Translations under genes and position numbers: made by a program
Shown here: piece by piece, positions 19,486 to 27,108 of the stretch
How the letters are laid out: each line of letters begins with the position of its first letter
Position numbering within the stretch: position 1 is the first letter of the stretch
DNA from: Alteromonas aquimaris
Lineage (GTDB): Bacteria > Pseudomonadota > Gammaproteobacteria > Enterobacterales > Alteromonadaceae
NCBI RefSeq assembly: GCF_026183695.1
Contig: NZ_JAPFRD010000011.1
Span: forward strand, 124,001 to 188,000
Length of the DNA: 64,000 nucleotides
Reading direction: 5' to 3'
The notes under the pieces: generated by a model
What the model was told of the DNA's origin: nothing
Databases searched by the model: none
Seen by the model: only the letters and a program-made list of their open reading frames with translations

Positions 19486-19860
19486 ATGGATAATCGAGCA
19501 TTTACAAAACTCATAGAATATTTGGAAAAAGTTCCAGCAATATACGGCACCATTGGAAGTGGTTCTGATAATGATGGTTGTTGGTGGGTAAAATTTGAAA
19601 TAGATATTAATCACCAATATGCTTGGCACACAGTACAAGAGATGGCGCATGTACTTAATTACATGTCTATTGATGAGCGTTTACCTACATCATTTCACCC
19701 TGTGTCTCCGCCGCCATATATGAATGGAGGTCCAGATGAATTTTTGTCGTGGGTAATAGAGTGTCATAATCCGGAGTTTAGGCCTGGCACATGTGCTGAG
19801 TGGCTTATTGGCCGCCTGCCCAATCCAGTCGAAGATTTAGAGCAATGGGCATCAGAGTAA
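19486..19860 (+). CDS. Cassette 2: hypothetical protein, 124 aa
   Basis: Acidic soluble protein with no signal peptide; tryptophan-rich (DNDGCWWVKFEID near residue 27, HNPEF and CAEWLIG towards the end). Family not recognised and function unknown. ATG 19486 lies six bases after the end of attC1 and there is no clear ribosome binding site, as is common for cassette genes. The stop is followed within three bases by attC2. Confidence 0.6.
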   Translation: MDNRAFTKLIEYLEKVPAIYGTIGSGSDNDGCWWVKFEIDINHQYAWHTVQEMAHVLNYMSIDERLPTSFHPVSPPPYMNGGPDEFLSWVIECHNPEFRPGTCAEWLIGRLPNPVEDLEQWASE

Positions 19861-19863
19861 CAC

Positions 19864-20001
19864 ACTTAACAATTCGCTCAAACATCGTTCCGGCCTTCGG
19901 CCTCCACTGGACGCCCAAAGCTCCGCTGGTTTGTGCATTTGCTTCGCAAATTTTCGCACAAACCAGCTCCACTTTGTGCGCCGTTTAGCTATGCGTTATG
20001 C
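19864..20001 (+). repeat. attC2
   Basis: 138 bases from ACTTAAC to GTTATGC, the longest site of the array. Inner arms GCTGGTTTGTGC / GCACAAACCAGC form a strong stem; L box GCTCAAAC. Confidence 0.85.
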
Positions 20002-20018
20002 ACTTAAGGATGAGACAA

Positions 20019-20600
20019 ATGAGTATCAAAGCTAAGTTACTTCTGCTTGTGATTTTATTTACCTTCAAATCATATGCGGGAACATCAATAAAAATTCACG
20101 CGATCCACAAAGAAACATTTGCATGTACTGAGCATTGGGATGGCCAGTTTAAATATGCTGGTGATGCACTAGGAACAGACTGTGTTATTGGGGGGTGGTA
20201 TGAAGATGATAAAAGACTATTTCAACGTTCCTTCACAAACAATGGCTTTGAAAATGAAGATTGGTTTGGTTTTAAAAAGAATGTGCTTGCACCATGTGAT
20301 TGCACAGTTACAAAAATCCACATAAATCCAATTACGAACCAACCGGGTGTAATGACCCCAGGAAGAGCAAGCTCTATAACTTTCCAAACTAAAGAAGGAT
20401 TATCTGTATTACTAGCCCATGTACGTGAGGTAGAAGTAAAGGAAGGTGAAACAGTCAAACGCGGTACTGTCGTTGCGAAAGTCGGTAATAATGGATACAG
20501 CCGAAACCCCCATATTCATATTGGAGCATGGGATGAAGAAGGCAAACCTATTCAAATTCAGTTTGATCAAAGTACATTGGCGTTGATTGACCGCGAGTAA
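20019..20600 (+). CDS. Cassette 3: exported M23-like peptidase domain protein
   Basis: 193 residues from ATG 20019, preceded by AAGGATGAG; the upstream codons to 19998 lie in attC2. Signal peptide with core LLLLVILFTF. The C-terminal half has the beta-sheet core of the LytM/M23 fold: LLAHVREVEVKEGETVKRG and the HxH motif HIHIG (residues 165-167), with His134 in the AH position. The first zinc ligand pair (H-x3-D) expected about 80 residues earlier is not evident, so it may be catalytically inactive or act as a regulator of cell-wall enzymes. Two cysteine pairs suggest periplasmic disulphides. Confidence 0.7.
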   Translation: MSIKAKLLLLVILFTFKSYAGTSIKIHAIHKETFACTEHWDGQFKYAGDALGTDCVIGGWYEDDKRLFQRSFTNNGFENEDWFGFKKNVLAPCDCTVTKIHINPITNQPGVMTPGRASSITFQTKEGLSVLLAHVREVEVKEGETVKRGTVVAKVGNNGYSRNPHIHIGAWDEEGKPIQIQFDQSTLALIDRE

Positions 20601-20602
20601 GT

Positions 20603-20719
20603 GCATAACAAACGCATTAACACTCGCTGCGCTCGCTAGGGACAAAAACACGTAGGCTCCCTGCGCTTCGCTTGGTATTGAAGCCTACGTATTTTTGCCC
20701 GTTATGCGGGCCGTTAGTT
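20603..20719 (+). repeat. attC3
   Basis: 117 bases from GCATAAC to GTTAGTT. Inner arms ACACGTAGGCT / AGCCTACGTAT; left arm carries ACTCGCTGCGCTCGC. Resembles attC5, attC6 and attC11. Confidence 0.85.
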
Positions 20720-20734
20720 CCCAAAAGGTTGTTT

Positions 20735-21070
20735 ATGGATAAAAGTGTTTTAGTTATTTTACTTACTGTGCTAATCGCAGCATGTAGCTCAACTAGTAAA
20801 AGTTCTATCAGTCCTTGTGGTGAAATTAGCAATGTCCGTTCTAACCATCCAATAGTAGGCTGGGTTGAGCTTTCATTTGAAATTTCTGAAGCCGGAACAA
20901 CTGAAAATATTAAAGTAATAGCTTCTTCTCCAGTGGGATATTTTGAAGAAGAAGCTATTAAGGCGCTCTCCAGCTGGAAATATAAGCCAAAAATTGTGGA
21001 TGGAAACCCTATCAGGCAGTTAGATTTATGGGTAAAACTAGACTTTAAGCTTGAAGATGATGAGAACTAA
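20735..21070 (+). CDS. Cassette 4: TonB C-terminal domain lipoprotein
   Basis: 111 residues from ATG 20735. Lipoprotein signal with lipobox IAAC (Cys near residue 17). The rest looks like a TonB C-terminal fold: GWVELSFEISEAGTTENIKV, SSPVGYFEEEAIKAL and WKYKPKIVDG match the family order (G-x-V-x-F-x-v-x2-G-x-v, F-x2-A-A-x2-a, W-k-y-p). There is no proline-rich spacer or N-terminal anchor helix, so it is not a complete energy transducer. The stop codon TAA is inside the attC4 R'' box. Confidence 0.7.
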   Translation: MDKSVLVILLTVLIAACSSTSKSSISPCGEISNVRSNHPIVGWVELSFEISEAGTTENIKVIASSPVGYFEEEAIKALSSWKYKPKIVDGNPIRQLDLWVKLDFKLEDDEN

Positions 21071-21167
21071 CAAAAAAATTAAAACGTGCGCGGGGCGCAC
21101 TGGGACAAAAACACGGTGCCGAAAAGAGCATGGCACAGTGTTTTTGCCCTTTATTTAAAAGTTAACT
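21065..21167 (+). repeat. attC4
   Basis: 103 bases from AACTAAC to GTTAACT. Inner arms AAAAACACGGTGCC / GGCACAGTGTTTTT. Confidence 0.85.
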
Positions 21168-21188
21168 ACCTATTGAACATGGACAGAT

Positions 21189-22073
21189 ATGAGCTCTGAA
21201 ATTATATGGAACGATTGCAGGAAGTGTAATCAAAATACAAAGCATAAAGTTCTTGGAAATACTAGCAAGGTAACTCCCCCAGATATTTATCACGATGAAA
21301 CAATATACTATCTATTGGAGTGCAACGGTTGTGAAACTATCGCTTTCCGAGAAGAGTATCATGATTATGAACAATATTATCCGATCAGTGAAGATGAGTA
21401 TGAACACCCTATATCAGTAGAGACTTATCCACACTTTATAAAAGATCATATCCCTCTTGAATTCTCATTCGATTTACCGCCTATTGTTGAAAACATCTAT
21501 AGAGAATCAATTACAGCGATCCAACGAGAGGCATATACTCTCGCAGGATTAGGTCTTCGAGCGACGATTGAAGCAATATGTAATGACAAAGAAATAACCG
21601 GTAGAAATTTGCAAGTCAGAATTAACAATATGAGTAGATCGGGCATGATTTCAAAGTCCGACACCCAACGATTACATGCGATCAGGTTTATGGGGAATGA
21701 TGCCGCTCACGAAATAAAAAAAGCAAAAAAAGAATCTGTGATGATAGCTTTAAAAATCGTAGAGCATTTGCTGCTTTCTGTTTATATTTTTGAAAATGAA
21801 GTCTCTAAATATTTAGAAACTCCAATCAGTACATTAGACGAACTAATTCCTATTTTAGACAAAAAACTTAAACTAATTGATTCTGGTTCCACCTTCACTT
21901 TCGTAAAACTCCTAGGATCTGCAAAACGCAGAATTTTAGATGGAATAGAATCACTAGAGTCAGAGTTTATTCAAAGAATTACGGACGGGGTTTATGATAA
22001 GGTTGAGCTTACTTCACAGCCGGATGGCTCTGCAGAGACGAATCAGTGGTTTAAAAAGGCTGCCGGTAGTTAA
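21189..22073 (+). CDS. Cassette 5: DUF4145 domain protein
   Basis: 294 residues, the largest cassette product. N-terminal zinc-ribbon-like part with two CxxC pairs (CRKC near residue 10 and CNGC near 50), then a helical DUF4145 domain with the usual block REAYTLAGLGLRATIEAIC near 115 and IRFMGNDAAHE near 165. DUF4145 is found alone or fused to restriction and other nuclease domains; its biochemical role is not established. There is no signal peptide, so it is cytoplasmic, unlike most of its neighbours. The TAA stop overlaps attC5. Confidence 0.75.
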   Translation: MSSEIIWNDCRKCNQNTKHKVLGNTSKVTPPDIYHDETIYYLLECNGCETIAFREEYHDYEQYYPISEDEYEHPISVETYPHFIKDHIPLEFSFDLPPIVENIYRESITAIQREAYTLAGLGLRATIEAICNDKEITGRNLQVRINNMSRSGMISKSDTQRLHAIRFMGNDAAHEIKKAKKESVMIALKIVEHLLLSVYIFENEVSKYLETPISTLDELIPILDKKLKLIDSGSTFTFVKLLGSAKRRILDGIESLESEFIQRITDGVYDKVELTSQPDGSAETNQWFKKAAGS

Positions 22074-22181
22074 CAAACACATTAAGTCGGTCGCAAGCTC
22101 CCTGGGACAGTAACACGTGGGCTCTGTCGCTTCGCTACTATTTTAGCCCACGTATTACTGCCCCTTATGTGGGTGTTAGGG
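22068..22181 (+). repeat. attC5
   Basis: 114 bases from AGTTAAC to GTTAGGG. Inner arms ACACGTGGGCT / AGCCCACGTAT. Confidence 0.85.
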
Positions 22182-22193
22182 CTATCCACTATT

Positions 22194-22568
22194 ATGCTAC
22201 GGTTGTTTTTCTTAGTCTTTTTCGTTTTTTCTTTCAGTGTTTCAGCAACTTCGATTTGCCCAAAAGATGTGGACAATGATAGATACATAGATCTATTGAA
22301 AGTTACTACAGAAACCTGGCCAAATGACTACGATTTTCAAGTATCAACACCATTAAAAATTAATGGCGAAGACTTTAGTAGTGCGTTTTGGAACATTGGC
22401 TCACTGACGGAGACAAAGGCCTTTGCTCAACTAAATGTTGAAAGGATGCGTGACAGATTCATCATACATGTGAATTCAGATTATGATACAAATAGTAAGA
22501 TTTATATTTATTATGGTGATCAGTGTGGAATTTCCTTACGTGTGGATGTTAAAGCGGGTGAGCCCTAA
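22194..22568 (+). CDS. Cassette 6: exported hypothetical protein
   Basis: 124 residues from ATG 22194; upstream in-frame codons lie in attC5. Signal peptide LFFLVFFVFSFSVSA, cleaved probably after SVSA. The mature region begins CPKDVDNDRY and has a second cysteine in GDQCGIS, which could form a disulphide; a beta-rich profile is suggested by alternating residues in SKIYIYYGD. Family not recognised. TAA stop lies in the attC6 R'' box. Confidence 0.6.
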   Translation: MLRLFFLVFFVFSFSVSATSICPKDVDNDRYIDLLKVTTETWPNDYDFQVSTPLKINGEDFSSAFWNIGSLTETKAFAQLNVERMRDRFIIHVNSDYDTNSKIYIYYGDQCGISLRVDVKAGEP

Positions 22569-22678
22569 CAAACTACTTAAGACTCTCGCTTCGCGAGCTG
22601 GGACGCTAACACATGGGCTGCGTCACTTCGTTCCTAATTTTAGCCCATGTGTTATCGCCCCTTAGTGGGGTGTTAGGT
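22563..22678 (+). repeat. attC6
   Basis: 116 bases from CCCTAAC to GTTAGGT. Inner arms ACACATGGGCT / AGCCCATGTGT. Confidence 0.85.
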
Positions 22679-22694
22679 GCTCTGGAGTTATGTA

Positions 22695-22991
22695 ATGGCT
22701 GGCGGTGCTGTTTTCGTTTTTGTTTTGCTTGTTCTTTCTACCATTATTGCTTCAATATGGCTGTTTAAAGGAAGAGGTTCTCGCAGCTGCAAGGTCGTTC
22801 AAATTGCTTTATATTTTAGTTGCACCCTTCTGCCAGCAATAGTTATTGTAATTTTACAGGACAGTGCTGAGCATAATGTCATTCTTAGCAATATCAGTTT
22901 CATTTTGTTCTGTTGCGCAAGTGTGTACGGTTTTGTCCTTCCAATATTTTCAGGCTACAAAAATGAGCGGGTTAAAAGTGAACGCACCTAA
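22695..22991 (+). CDS. Cassette 7: membrane protein, 98 aa
   Basis: 98 residues from ATG 22695, with GGAG eight bases upstream. Three hydrophobic helices: about residues 4-24, 37-54 and 65-85, separated by a basic loop FKGRGSRSCK. Family not recognised. TAA stop lies in the attC7 box. A longer overlapping frame in another phase (from 22864) runs through attC7 into the next cassette and is not real in its first 80 codons. Confidence 0.6.
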   Translation: MAGGAVFVFVLLVLSTIIASIWLFKGRGSRSCKVVQIALYFSCTLLPAIVIVILQDSAEHNVILSNISFILFCCASVYGFVLPIFSGYKNERVKSERT

Positions 22992-23090
22992 CAACAACTT
23001 AAACACGCCCGCAGGGGCTGGCTGGGACATAAACACAGCGCCGCTTCGCGATTGTAGCGCTGTGTTTATCCCGTTAAGTAAAAGTTATGC
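22986..23090 (+). repeat. attC7
   Basis: 105 bases from ACCTAAC to GTTATGC. Inner arms ATAAACACAGCGC / GCGCTGTGTTTAT. Almost identical to attC10 and attC14. Confidence 0.92.
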
Positions 23091-23103
23091 CTCAGGGAGT
23101 CTC

Positions 23104-23817
23104 ATGGCACATATAAATAAAATCATTTTTACTTTGCTTCTTACGTTCGTAATAACTGGATGTAATTTTCAAGCTAAAGATATGCAGTTAATAGAGATCA
23201 AGGCTCTAGCCGACAAAGAGGAAAATGATCAAGTTGCACAGGCCTTAATGTATTATTCCCCTGCATATTTCATGCACCACATTCCTAGTATCACCAAAGA
23301 AAACGGAGCTGCAGTCCAGACTGGATACGTACGACCATCAGATGACAATATTTCTTACTTTAGAGTCTTTTACGTAGTATCAAATAGTAATTTAAAGTCA
23401 TCAGTAGTTGATTTTTTGAAAAAAGAGTTTGAAAGGCATATTCCAATAATGGCCAAAAATCATGCCTCTGTATGGGATATACAAGAAAAAGAATCTGTCC
23501 AAAAAGCGCAGTGGATCAAAGATTTCTTTAATAGCTCTGATACAAGTAAGTTTCGTGCAGATCTATCACAGCAACTGCCACCTGACTACAAAGATCACTT
23601 TTTAAAAACACCTCAAACCACTCAAGAAAAATTAGGCCTTATTGAAAACACAACTTATCTGCGATATCAGTACTATAAACCTTTTAGTGAATTTAAAGAG
23701 CAGTTAGTTTTAAACTACAAGGTAACCTTTGATAAAGGGCGCAGTGCATTGGTGAATGTTTCTCTTGATAAAAATCAGAAAATTTCGTTAATTGAAATTG
23801 TACCTCTAAAGGCATAA
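23104..23817 (+). CDS. Cassette 8: lipoprotein, 237 aa
   Basis: Starts at ATG 23104, 13 bases after attC7; GGGAG lies 5 bases upstream. Signal with hydrophobic core IIFTLLLTFVITGC and lipobox ITGC. The mature part is largely charged and probably alpha/beta, with no recognised family. Codon use is AT-rich compared with the core genes. TAA stop lies in the attC8 R'' box. Confidence 0.65.
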   Translation: MAHINKIIFTLLLTFVITGCNFQAKDMQLIEIKALADKEENDQVAQALMYYSPAYFMHHIPSITKENGAAVQTGYVRPSDDNISYFRVFYVVSNSNLKSSVVDFLKKEFERHIPIMAKNHASVWDIQEKESVQKAQWIKDFFNSSDTSKFRADLSQQLPPDYKDHFLKTPQTTQEKLGLIENTTYLRYQYYKPFSEFKEQLVLNYKVTFDKGRSALVNVSLDKNQKISLIEIVPLKA

Positions 23818-23912
23818 CAAGGCCGTCAAGAAAGGACGCAAAAAGCTTGGCTTGCGCTCATTCTTCGCTAATTCTAGCCAAGCATTTTCCGCCTCTTACG
23901 GCGGCGTTATAC
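23813..23912 (+). repeat. attC8
   Basis: 100 bases from GCATAAC to GTTATAC. Inner arms AGCTTGGCT / AGCCAAGCA; GGCCGTCAAG pairs with TTACGGCGGC. Differs from the main families. Confidence 0.8.
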
Positions 23913-23925
23913 ACCCTAGAGGAAT

Positions 23926-24291
23926 TTGAAAATTTTAATTCGCGCAATTAATAGCCAAAGAAAACTTAAACCATATTTTTATTCAAGGTCAGCAAAAGTG
24001 GGTGGTGTAGGTTGCCTTTTAGGTTTTGTTGTTGCTTATCCAGTATTTTTCGCGATTGCCGCCTTTTTTGGAGTAGATTCTAATACTCCATTAAGGCAAT
24101 ACGATACTGGTACAATTTTGCTACTTTTTTCATTGTGTATATTCACTCTAGCCCTTTCACTTTATTTCTTTTGCGCCCTTTCATCTTTTGTTTACTATGG
24201 CATCAAGTACAAGAAAAAAGTTATTAGTAAAAATGAGTTCTTTAATATTGTATTTAAGGGGCTATATCCAGAGCGTTGGCAAAGAGGTTAG
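23926..24291 (+). CDS. Cassette 9: membrane protein, 121 aa
   Basis: The only suitable start is TTG 23926, close behind GAGGA. Two hydrophobic helices (about residues 27-48 and 62-90) between basic termini; the C-terminus reads FFNIVFKGLYPERWQRG. Family not recognised. Low GC and short length suit a captured cassette. Confidence 0.55.
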   Translation: MKILIRAINSQRKLKPYFYSRSAKVGGVGCLLGFVVAYPVFFAIAAFFGVDSNTPLRQYDTGTILLLFSLCIFTLALSLYFFCALSSFVYYGIKYKKKVISKNEFFNIVFKGLYPERWQRG

Positions 24292-24298
24292 AGCGGGT

Positions 24299-24405
24299 GT
24301 ATAACAACAACTTTAAAACGCGCGCGGGGCGCGCTGGGACAGCAACACAGCGGCGGCTTCGATATTCTCGCCGCTGTGTTGCTGCCCTTTAAGTAAAAGT
24401 TAAAC
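24299..24405 (+). repeat. attC9
   Basis: 107 bases from GTATAAC to GTTAAAC, both matching the consensus boxes. Inner arms AGCAACACAGCGGCG / CGCCGCTGTGTTGCT. Close to attC1. Confidence 0.92.
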
Positions 24406-24407
24406 CC

Positions 24408-24701
24408 CTAATTGGCATCTAGCCTTTTTAATGCTTTTTTATACGCCTCATTTCTTTCTCGTTTCCCTACAGCAAGTACTGTAACGATAATTACCTCATC
24501 CTTCACCTGATAAACTAATCTGTATCCTGATTGGCGTAACTTCACTTTATATACGTTATCAGCACCTGAAACTTTATCAGAGTTCACGTGAGGCGCTTTA
24601 AGTCGTTCGGCTAATTTCTTTTTAAATTGAAATTTCACTGTTGCACCAAGCTTGTTCCATTCCTTGAGTGCAGTTTTCTTAAATTCTAATTTATAAGTCA
24701 T
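24408..24701 (-). CDS. stbE: Cassette 10: RelE/StbE family toxin
   Basis: 97-residue toxin of the RelE/ParE fold, expected to cleave mRNA at the ribosome. The sequence follows plasmid StbE closely: MTYKLEFKKTALKEWNKLG at the start, SGYRLVYQVKDE near residue 57 and AVGKRERNEAYK near 77. Its ATG overlaps the 3' end of the antitoxin gene by 11 bases, so the two are coupled. It is transcribed against the direction of the array. Confidence 0.9.
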   Translation of the reverse strand: MTYKLEFKKTALKEWNKLGATVKFQFKKKLAERLKAPHVNSDKVSGADNVYKVKLRQSGYRLVYQVKDEVIIVTVLAVGKRERNEAYKKALKRLDAN

Positions 24702-24939
24702 CCAAACTCACCGAGATACTTTCTTCACCTTTTCTTTCTTCGACCAACTGCAATAACTCTAGGTCTTCTAATCGATCCATCATTTTTTCGTAAACTTCAG
24801 CAGGAACACAGTAGAATGCTGGTTCATTTCTATTTAGTATAGCTACGGGGTCACCATAAGCACTGCTAGCAACTTTCATAGGGTTGGCTTTTAATTCGGT
24901 AATGCTGGCTGCGACTTCCGCTAAAACTCTTGCGGTCAT
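24691..24939 (-). CDS. stbD: Cassette 10: StbD (Phd/YefM family) antitoxin
   Basis: 82-residue antitoxin partner. It starts MTARVLAEVAASITELKANP, and continues GDPVAILNRNEPAFYCVPAEVYE, the typical StbD pattern; the acidic C-terminus is the toxin-binding tail. AGGAG lies 6 bases before the ATG. It should bind its own promoter, where CCTAATAGG (24948-24956) and a further AGGTC-bearing repeat lie just upstream. Confidence 0.9.
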   Translation of the reverse strand: MTARVLAEVAASITELKANPMKVASSAYGDPVAILNRNEPAFYCVPAEVYEKMMDRLEDLELLQLVEERKGEESISVSLDDL

Positions 24940-24944
24940 AGAGG

Positions 24945-24975
24945 TCTCCTAATAGGTCTTTTATTAGGTCATTTT
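24945..24975 (-). promoter_or_regulatory. Presumed StbDE operator
   Basis: Contains the near-palindrome CCTAATAGG (24948-24956) and a second TTATTAGGTC (24961-24970) immediately upstream of stbD. Repeats at this place fit autoregulation by a Phd-type antitoxin. Confidence 0.45.
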
Positions 24976-24990
24976 AGTTTAAGTGTAAGG

Positions 24991-25096
24991 GTTTAACAAC
25001 AACTTAAACACGCCCGCAGTGGCGGGCTGGGACATAAACACAGCGCCGCTTCGCGATTGTAGCGCTGTGTTTATGCCCGTTAAGTAAAAGTTAGGT
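24991..25096 (+). repeat. attC10
   Basis: 106 bases from GTTTAAC to GTTAGGT. Inner arms ATAAACACAGCGC / GCGCTGTGTTTAT, nearly identical to attC7 and attC14. Confidence 0.92.
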
Positions 25097-25101
25097 GATA
25101 A

Positions 25102-25395
25102 GTGAGCTTTAGACGAGATCCATACATAACATATATGAATGCAGCCGGTGTAGCTGTAGCTTGGATTGGTTCTGTGATAGGACCACTTTTTATCTTCTCA
25201 ACATTCGGTGATTTTACACATCCAAACACTTATATTGGTGCTGCATTAATTCTAGTAGTTTTGCTCTCAATCAAAGATGGTATAAAAGCAAGGAAAAACA
25301 GAAATATGTCTGGTTTTGTTGCAATGTGTTTGGTGCCTTCAATACTTCCATTTATTGTAATAGTTTCTTTTTATATTTTTTGGAGTCGGCAATGA
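25102..25395 (+). CDS. Cassette 11: membrane protein, 97 aa
   Basis: GTG start at 25102, six bases after attC10. Three hydrophobic helices: about residues 15-34, 44-58 and 72-94, with a basic loop KDGIKARKNRN between the last two. No family recognised. Stop TGA lies 11 bases before attC11. Confidence 0.5.
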   Translation: MSFRRDPYITYMNAAGVAVAWIGSVIGPLFIFSTFGDFTHPNTYIGAALILVVLLSIKDGIKARKNRNMSGFVAMCLVPSILPFIVIVSFYIFWSRQ

Positions 25396-25405
25396 GCGGT
25401 TTATC

Positions 25406-25519
25406 ACCTAACAAAAACATCATGCTCATTCGCTCCGCTCATTGGGACGCATACTCGCTGGCCGGCGCTTCGCGCAATTATAGCCAGCAAGTCTACGCCC
25501 CATATGTTAAGCGTTAGCT
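25406..25519 (+). repeat. attC11
   Basis: 114 bases from ACCTAAC to GTTAGCT. Inner arms ACTCGCTGGC / GCCAGCAAGT; left arm CATTCGCTCCGCTC. Confidence 0.85.
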
Positions 25520-25541
25520 ACCACCTATAATGAGGATTTAA

Positions 25542-26090
25542 ATGAAACGCATTACTATATTTTTTTTATCAATCATATTCTGCGCCAATACATGCGCTGG
25601 TACGGCAGTGGAAAAAGTTGAGCAGTATTTAGGTGAATTAAAAAATAAAAATTACCATGCCACAGCTTCATATTTCGAATCTTCTGAATTGTCCGAATTT
25701 CGAGAATTGATGTCTTTCTATAAGGAACTGCCACTTGAAGTGCAATCGCAATTATTGCATCACTTTTTTGGTCCTGAAGCGACTGAGGAAACAGTAGAGA
25801 AGCTATCAGATAGTGAGGTTTTTGCTTCTTTTATAAAGGTGACATTCCAGCAATTAGAAGCAGTTGGAGGACTAAATTTAGAGGAAATTGAAATACTCGG
25901 GCAAGTTGACGAAGGTCAAGATATAACACATGTAGTTACCAGAAATAATGTTACCGCTGGTGAAGTAGAAATGGAGCAAATGGAAGTAATTTCATTGAAA
26001 AAAATCAAAGGAGAATGGAAGTTGCTGATGTCTGCTAAGGTAAAAGGTATGCCCAATCAAATCAGAGCTGCTTTCATTAGGCAGCGGTAG
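25542..26090 (+). CDS. Cassette 12: exported hypothetical protein, 182 aa
   Basis: Signal peptide MKRITIFFLSIIFCANTCA with likely cleavage after TCA, then an acidic mature protein with a helical first half (VEKVEQYLGELKNKN, ELMSFYKELPLEVQSQL) and a beta-rich end (DITHVVTRNNVT, MEVISLKKIKGEWKLL). The end resembles the last strands of an NTF2-like or lumazine-binding fold, but this is a weak impression. GAGG lies 9 bases before the ATG. Confidence 0.6.
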   Translation: MKRITIFFLSIIFCANTCAGTAVEKVEQYLGELKNKNYHATASYFESSELSEFRELMSFYKELPLEVQSQLLHHFFGPEATEETVEKLSDSEVFASFIKVTFQQLEAVGGLNLEEIEILGQVDEGQDITHVVTRNNVTAGEVEMEQMEVISLKKIKGEWKLLMSAKVKGMPNQIRAAFIRQR

Positions 26091-26192
26091 CTAACAAAAA
26101 CTTTAAAACGCGCGCAGGGGCGCGCTGGGACAAAAACCCTGTGCCGCTATGAGCTTAGCACAGCGTTTTTGCCCTTTAAGTAGAAGTTATAT
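26089..26192 (+). repeat. attC12
   Basis: 104 bases from AGCTAAC to GTTATAT. Left arm as in attC1; inner arms AAAAACCCTGTGC / GCACAGCGTTTTT as in attC4, so it looks like a hybrid of the two types. Confidence 0.88.
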
Positions 26193-26210
26193 TTCAAGGA
26201 AGACTCAGCG

Positions 26211-26996
26211 TTGGATTCCCTAAAGTTAAAAGATTTTATTCACCCAAGGCCTGTCCCAAAAGGGATTGATGTTCTCTGTAAATTACAACACTTTGCGATC
26301 ATCACTTACGCAGTAGAGCCTTCAAGGTTTGATGGGCTTTTCCCAGATCGTTTTAAACTAGATACTTTAATAATTTGTGGTGAAGAGAAAGCTTTAATCT
26401 CTGTTGTTCCTTTTATCGATGTTGACTTTACCTCAGCAGTTTTCACTTTTCTTAAATTTACAATGGGGCAAACAAATTACCGAATTTATATCATCGATAA
26501 AGAAACAAACGAGCGATGTGTTTGGTTTCTTGGTACCACTTTAGACTCATGGACACTTGCAGTACCAAGATTTTGTTGGAACTTACCCTGGTATAGCGGT
26601 GAAGTTAAATTTGATTGTGAATACGATGAAACGAAACGTATTTACCGAAAATACAAAATGACTACAGATGCTAAGTGGGCTCCGGCAAATGTAGAGTTAT
26701 CCCAAGAAGAAGGTAAACCTATAGAGCTAGCTGGTTTTCCTGATACTGAAACAGGGTTAGTATATTTAACTCACCCTTTGGCTGGATTTTACCACCGCCG
26801 AGATGGCAAACTGGGAACTTATCGTGTTTGGCATAAGCAGTTAGAGGTTTCTACAGCAAACCTTAAATCCGCAAATTTTGGTTTATTAAGTCGCCTAGGG
26901 CTAGTAACTATCGAAGAGCAGCAACATGCGCATAGCGTACTCATTGAACCCATTAATGAATTTACTATTTATTTACCCCCTAAATTAGTGAAATAG
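26211..26996 (+). CDS. Cassette 13: DUF2071-like protein, 261 aa
   Basis: The best start is TTG 26211, with AAGGA ten bases upstream; no ATG is near. Blocks typical of DUF2071 (acetoacetate decarboxylase-like fold) are visible: PSRFDGLFPDRFKLD near residue 38, a SVVPFIDVDF stretch near 66, and a central beta domain with TNYRIYIIDKETNERCVWFL. No signal peptide or membrane helix. Function of the family is unknown. Confidence 0.6.
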   Translation: MDSLKLKDFIHPRPVPKGIDVLCKLQHFAIITYAVEPSRFDGLFPDRFKLDTLIICGEEKALISVVPFIDVDFTSAVFTFLKFTMGQTNYRIYIIDKETNERCVWFLGTTLDSWTLAVPRFCWNLPWYSGEVKFDCEYDETKRIYRKYKMTTDAKWAPANVELSQEEGKPIELAGFPDTETGLVYLTHPLAGFYHRRDGKLGTYRVWHKQLEVSTANLKSANFGLLSRLGLVTIEEQQHAHSVLIEPINEFTIYLPPKLVK

Positions 26997-26998
26997 AA

Positions 26999-27093
26999 AT
27001 ATAATAAGTCATTGAAGACTCGCAACGGCTGCCGGGAGCTTTCTCAGTTAAATATACGGTAGCCTTAACTCGCTTCTTAATGAAGCGTTATGT
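26999..27093 (+). repeat. attC13 (degenerate left box)
   Basis: 95 bases from ATATAAT to GTTATGT. The left box ends AAT instead of AAC; AGTCATTGAAG pairs with CTTCTTAATGAAG imperfectly, and CGGCTGCCG-type arms with CGGTAGCC. Excision may be impaired. Confidence 0.7.
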
Positions 27094-27108
27094 TTCAAGG
27101 AAAGTTGA

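Noticed and set aside
22864-23103. Open frame upstream of the cassette 8 lipoprotein (80 extra codons)
   Set aside because: It runs through cassette 7 in another phase and across attC7; the signal peptide with lipobox starts at ATG 23104.
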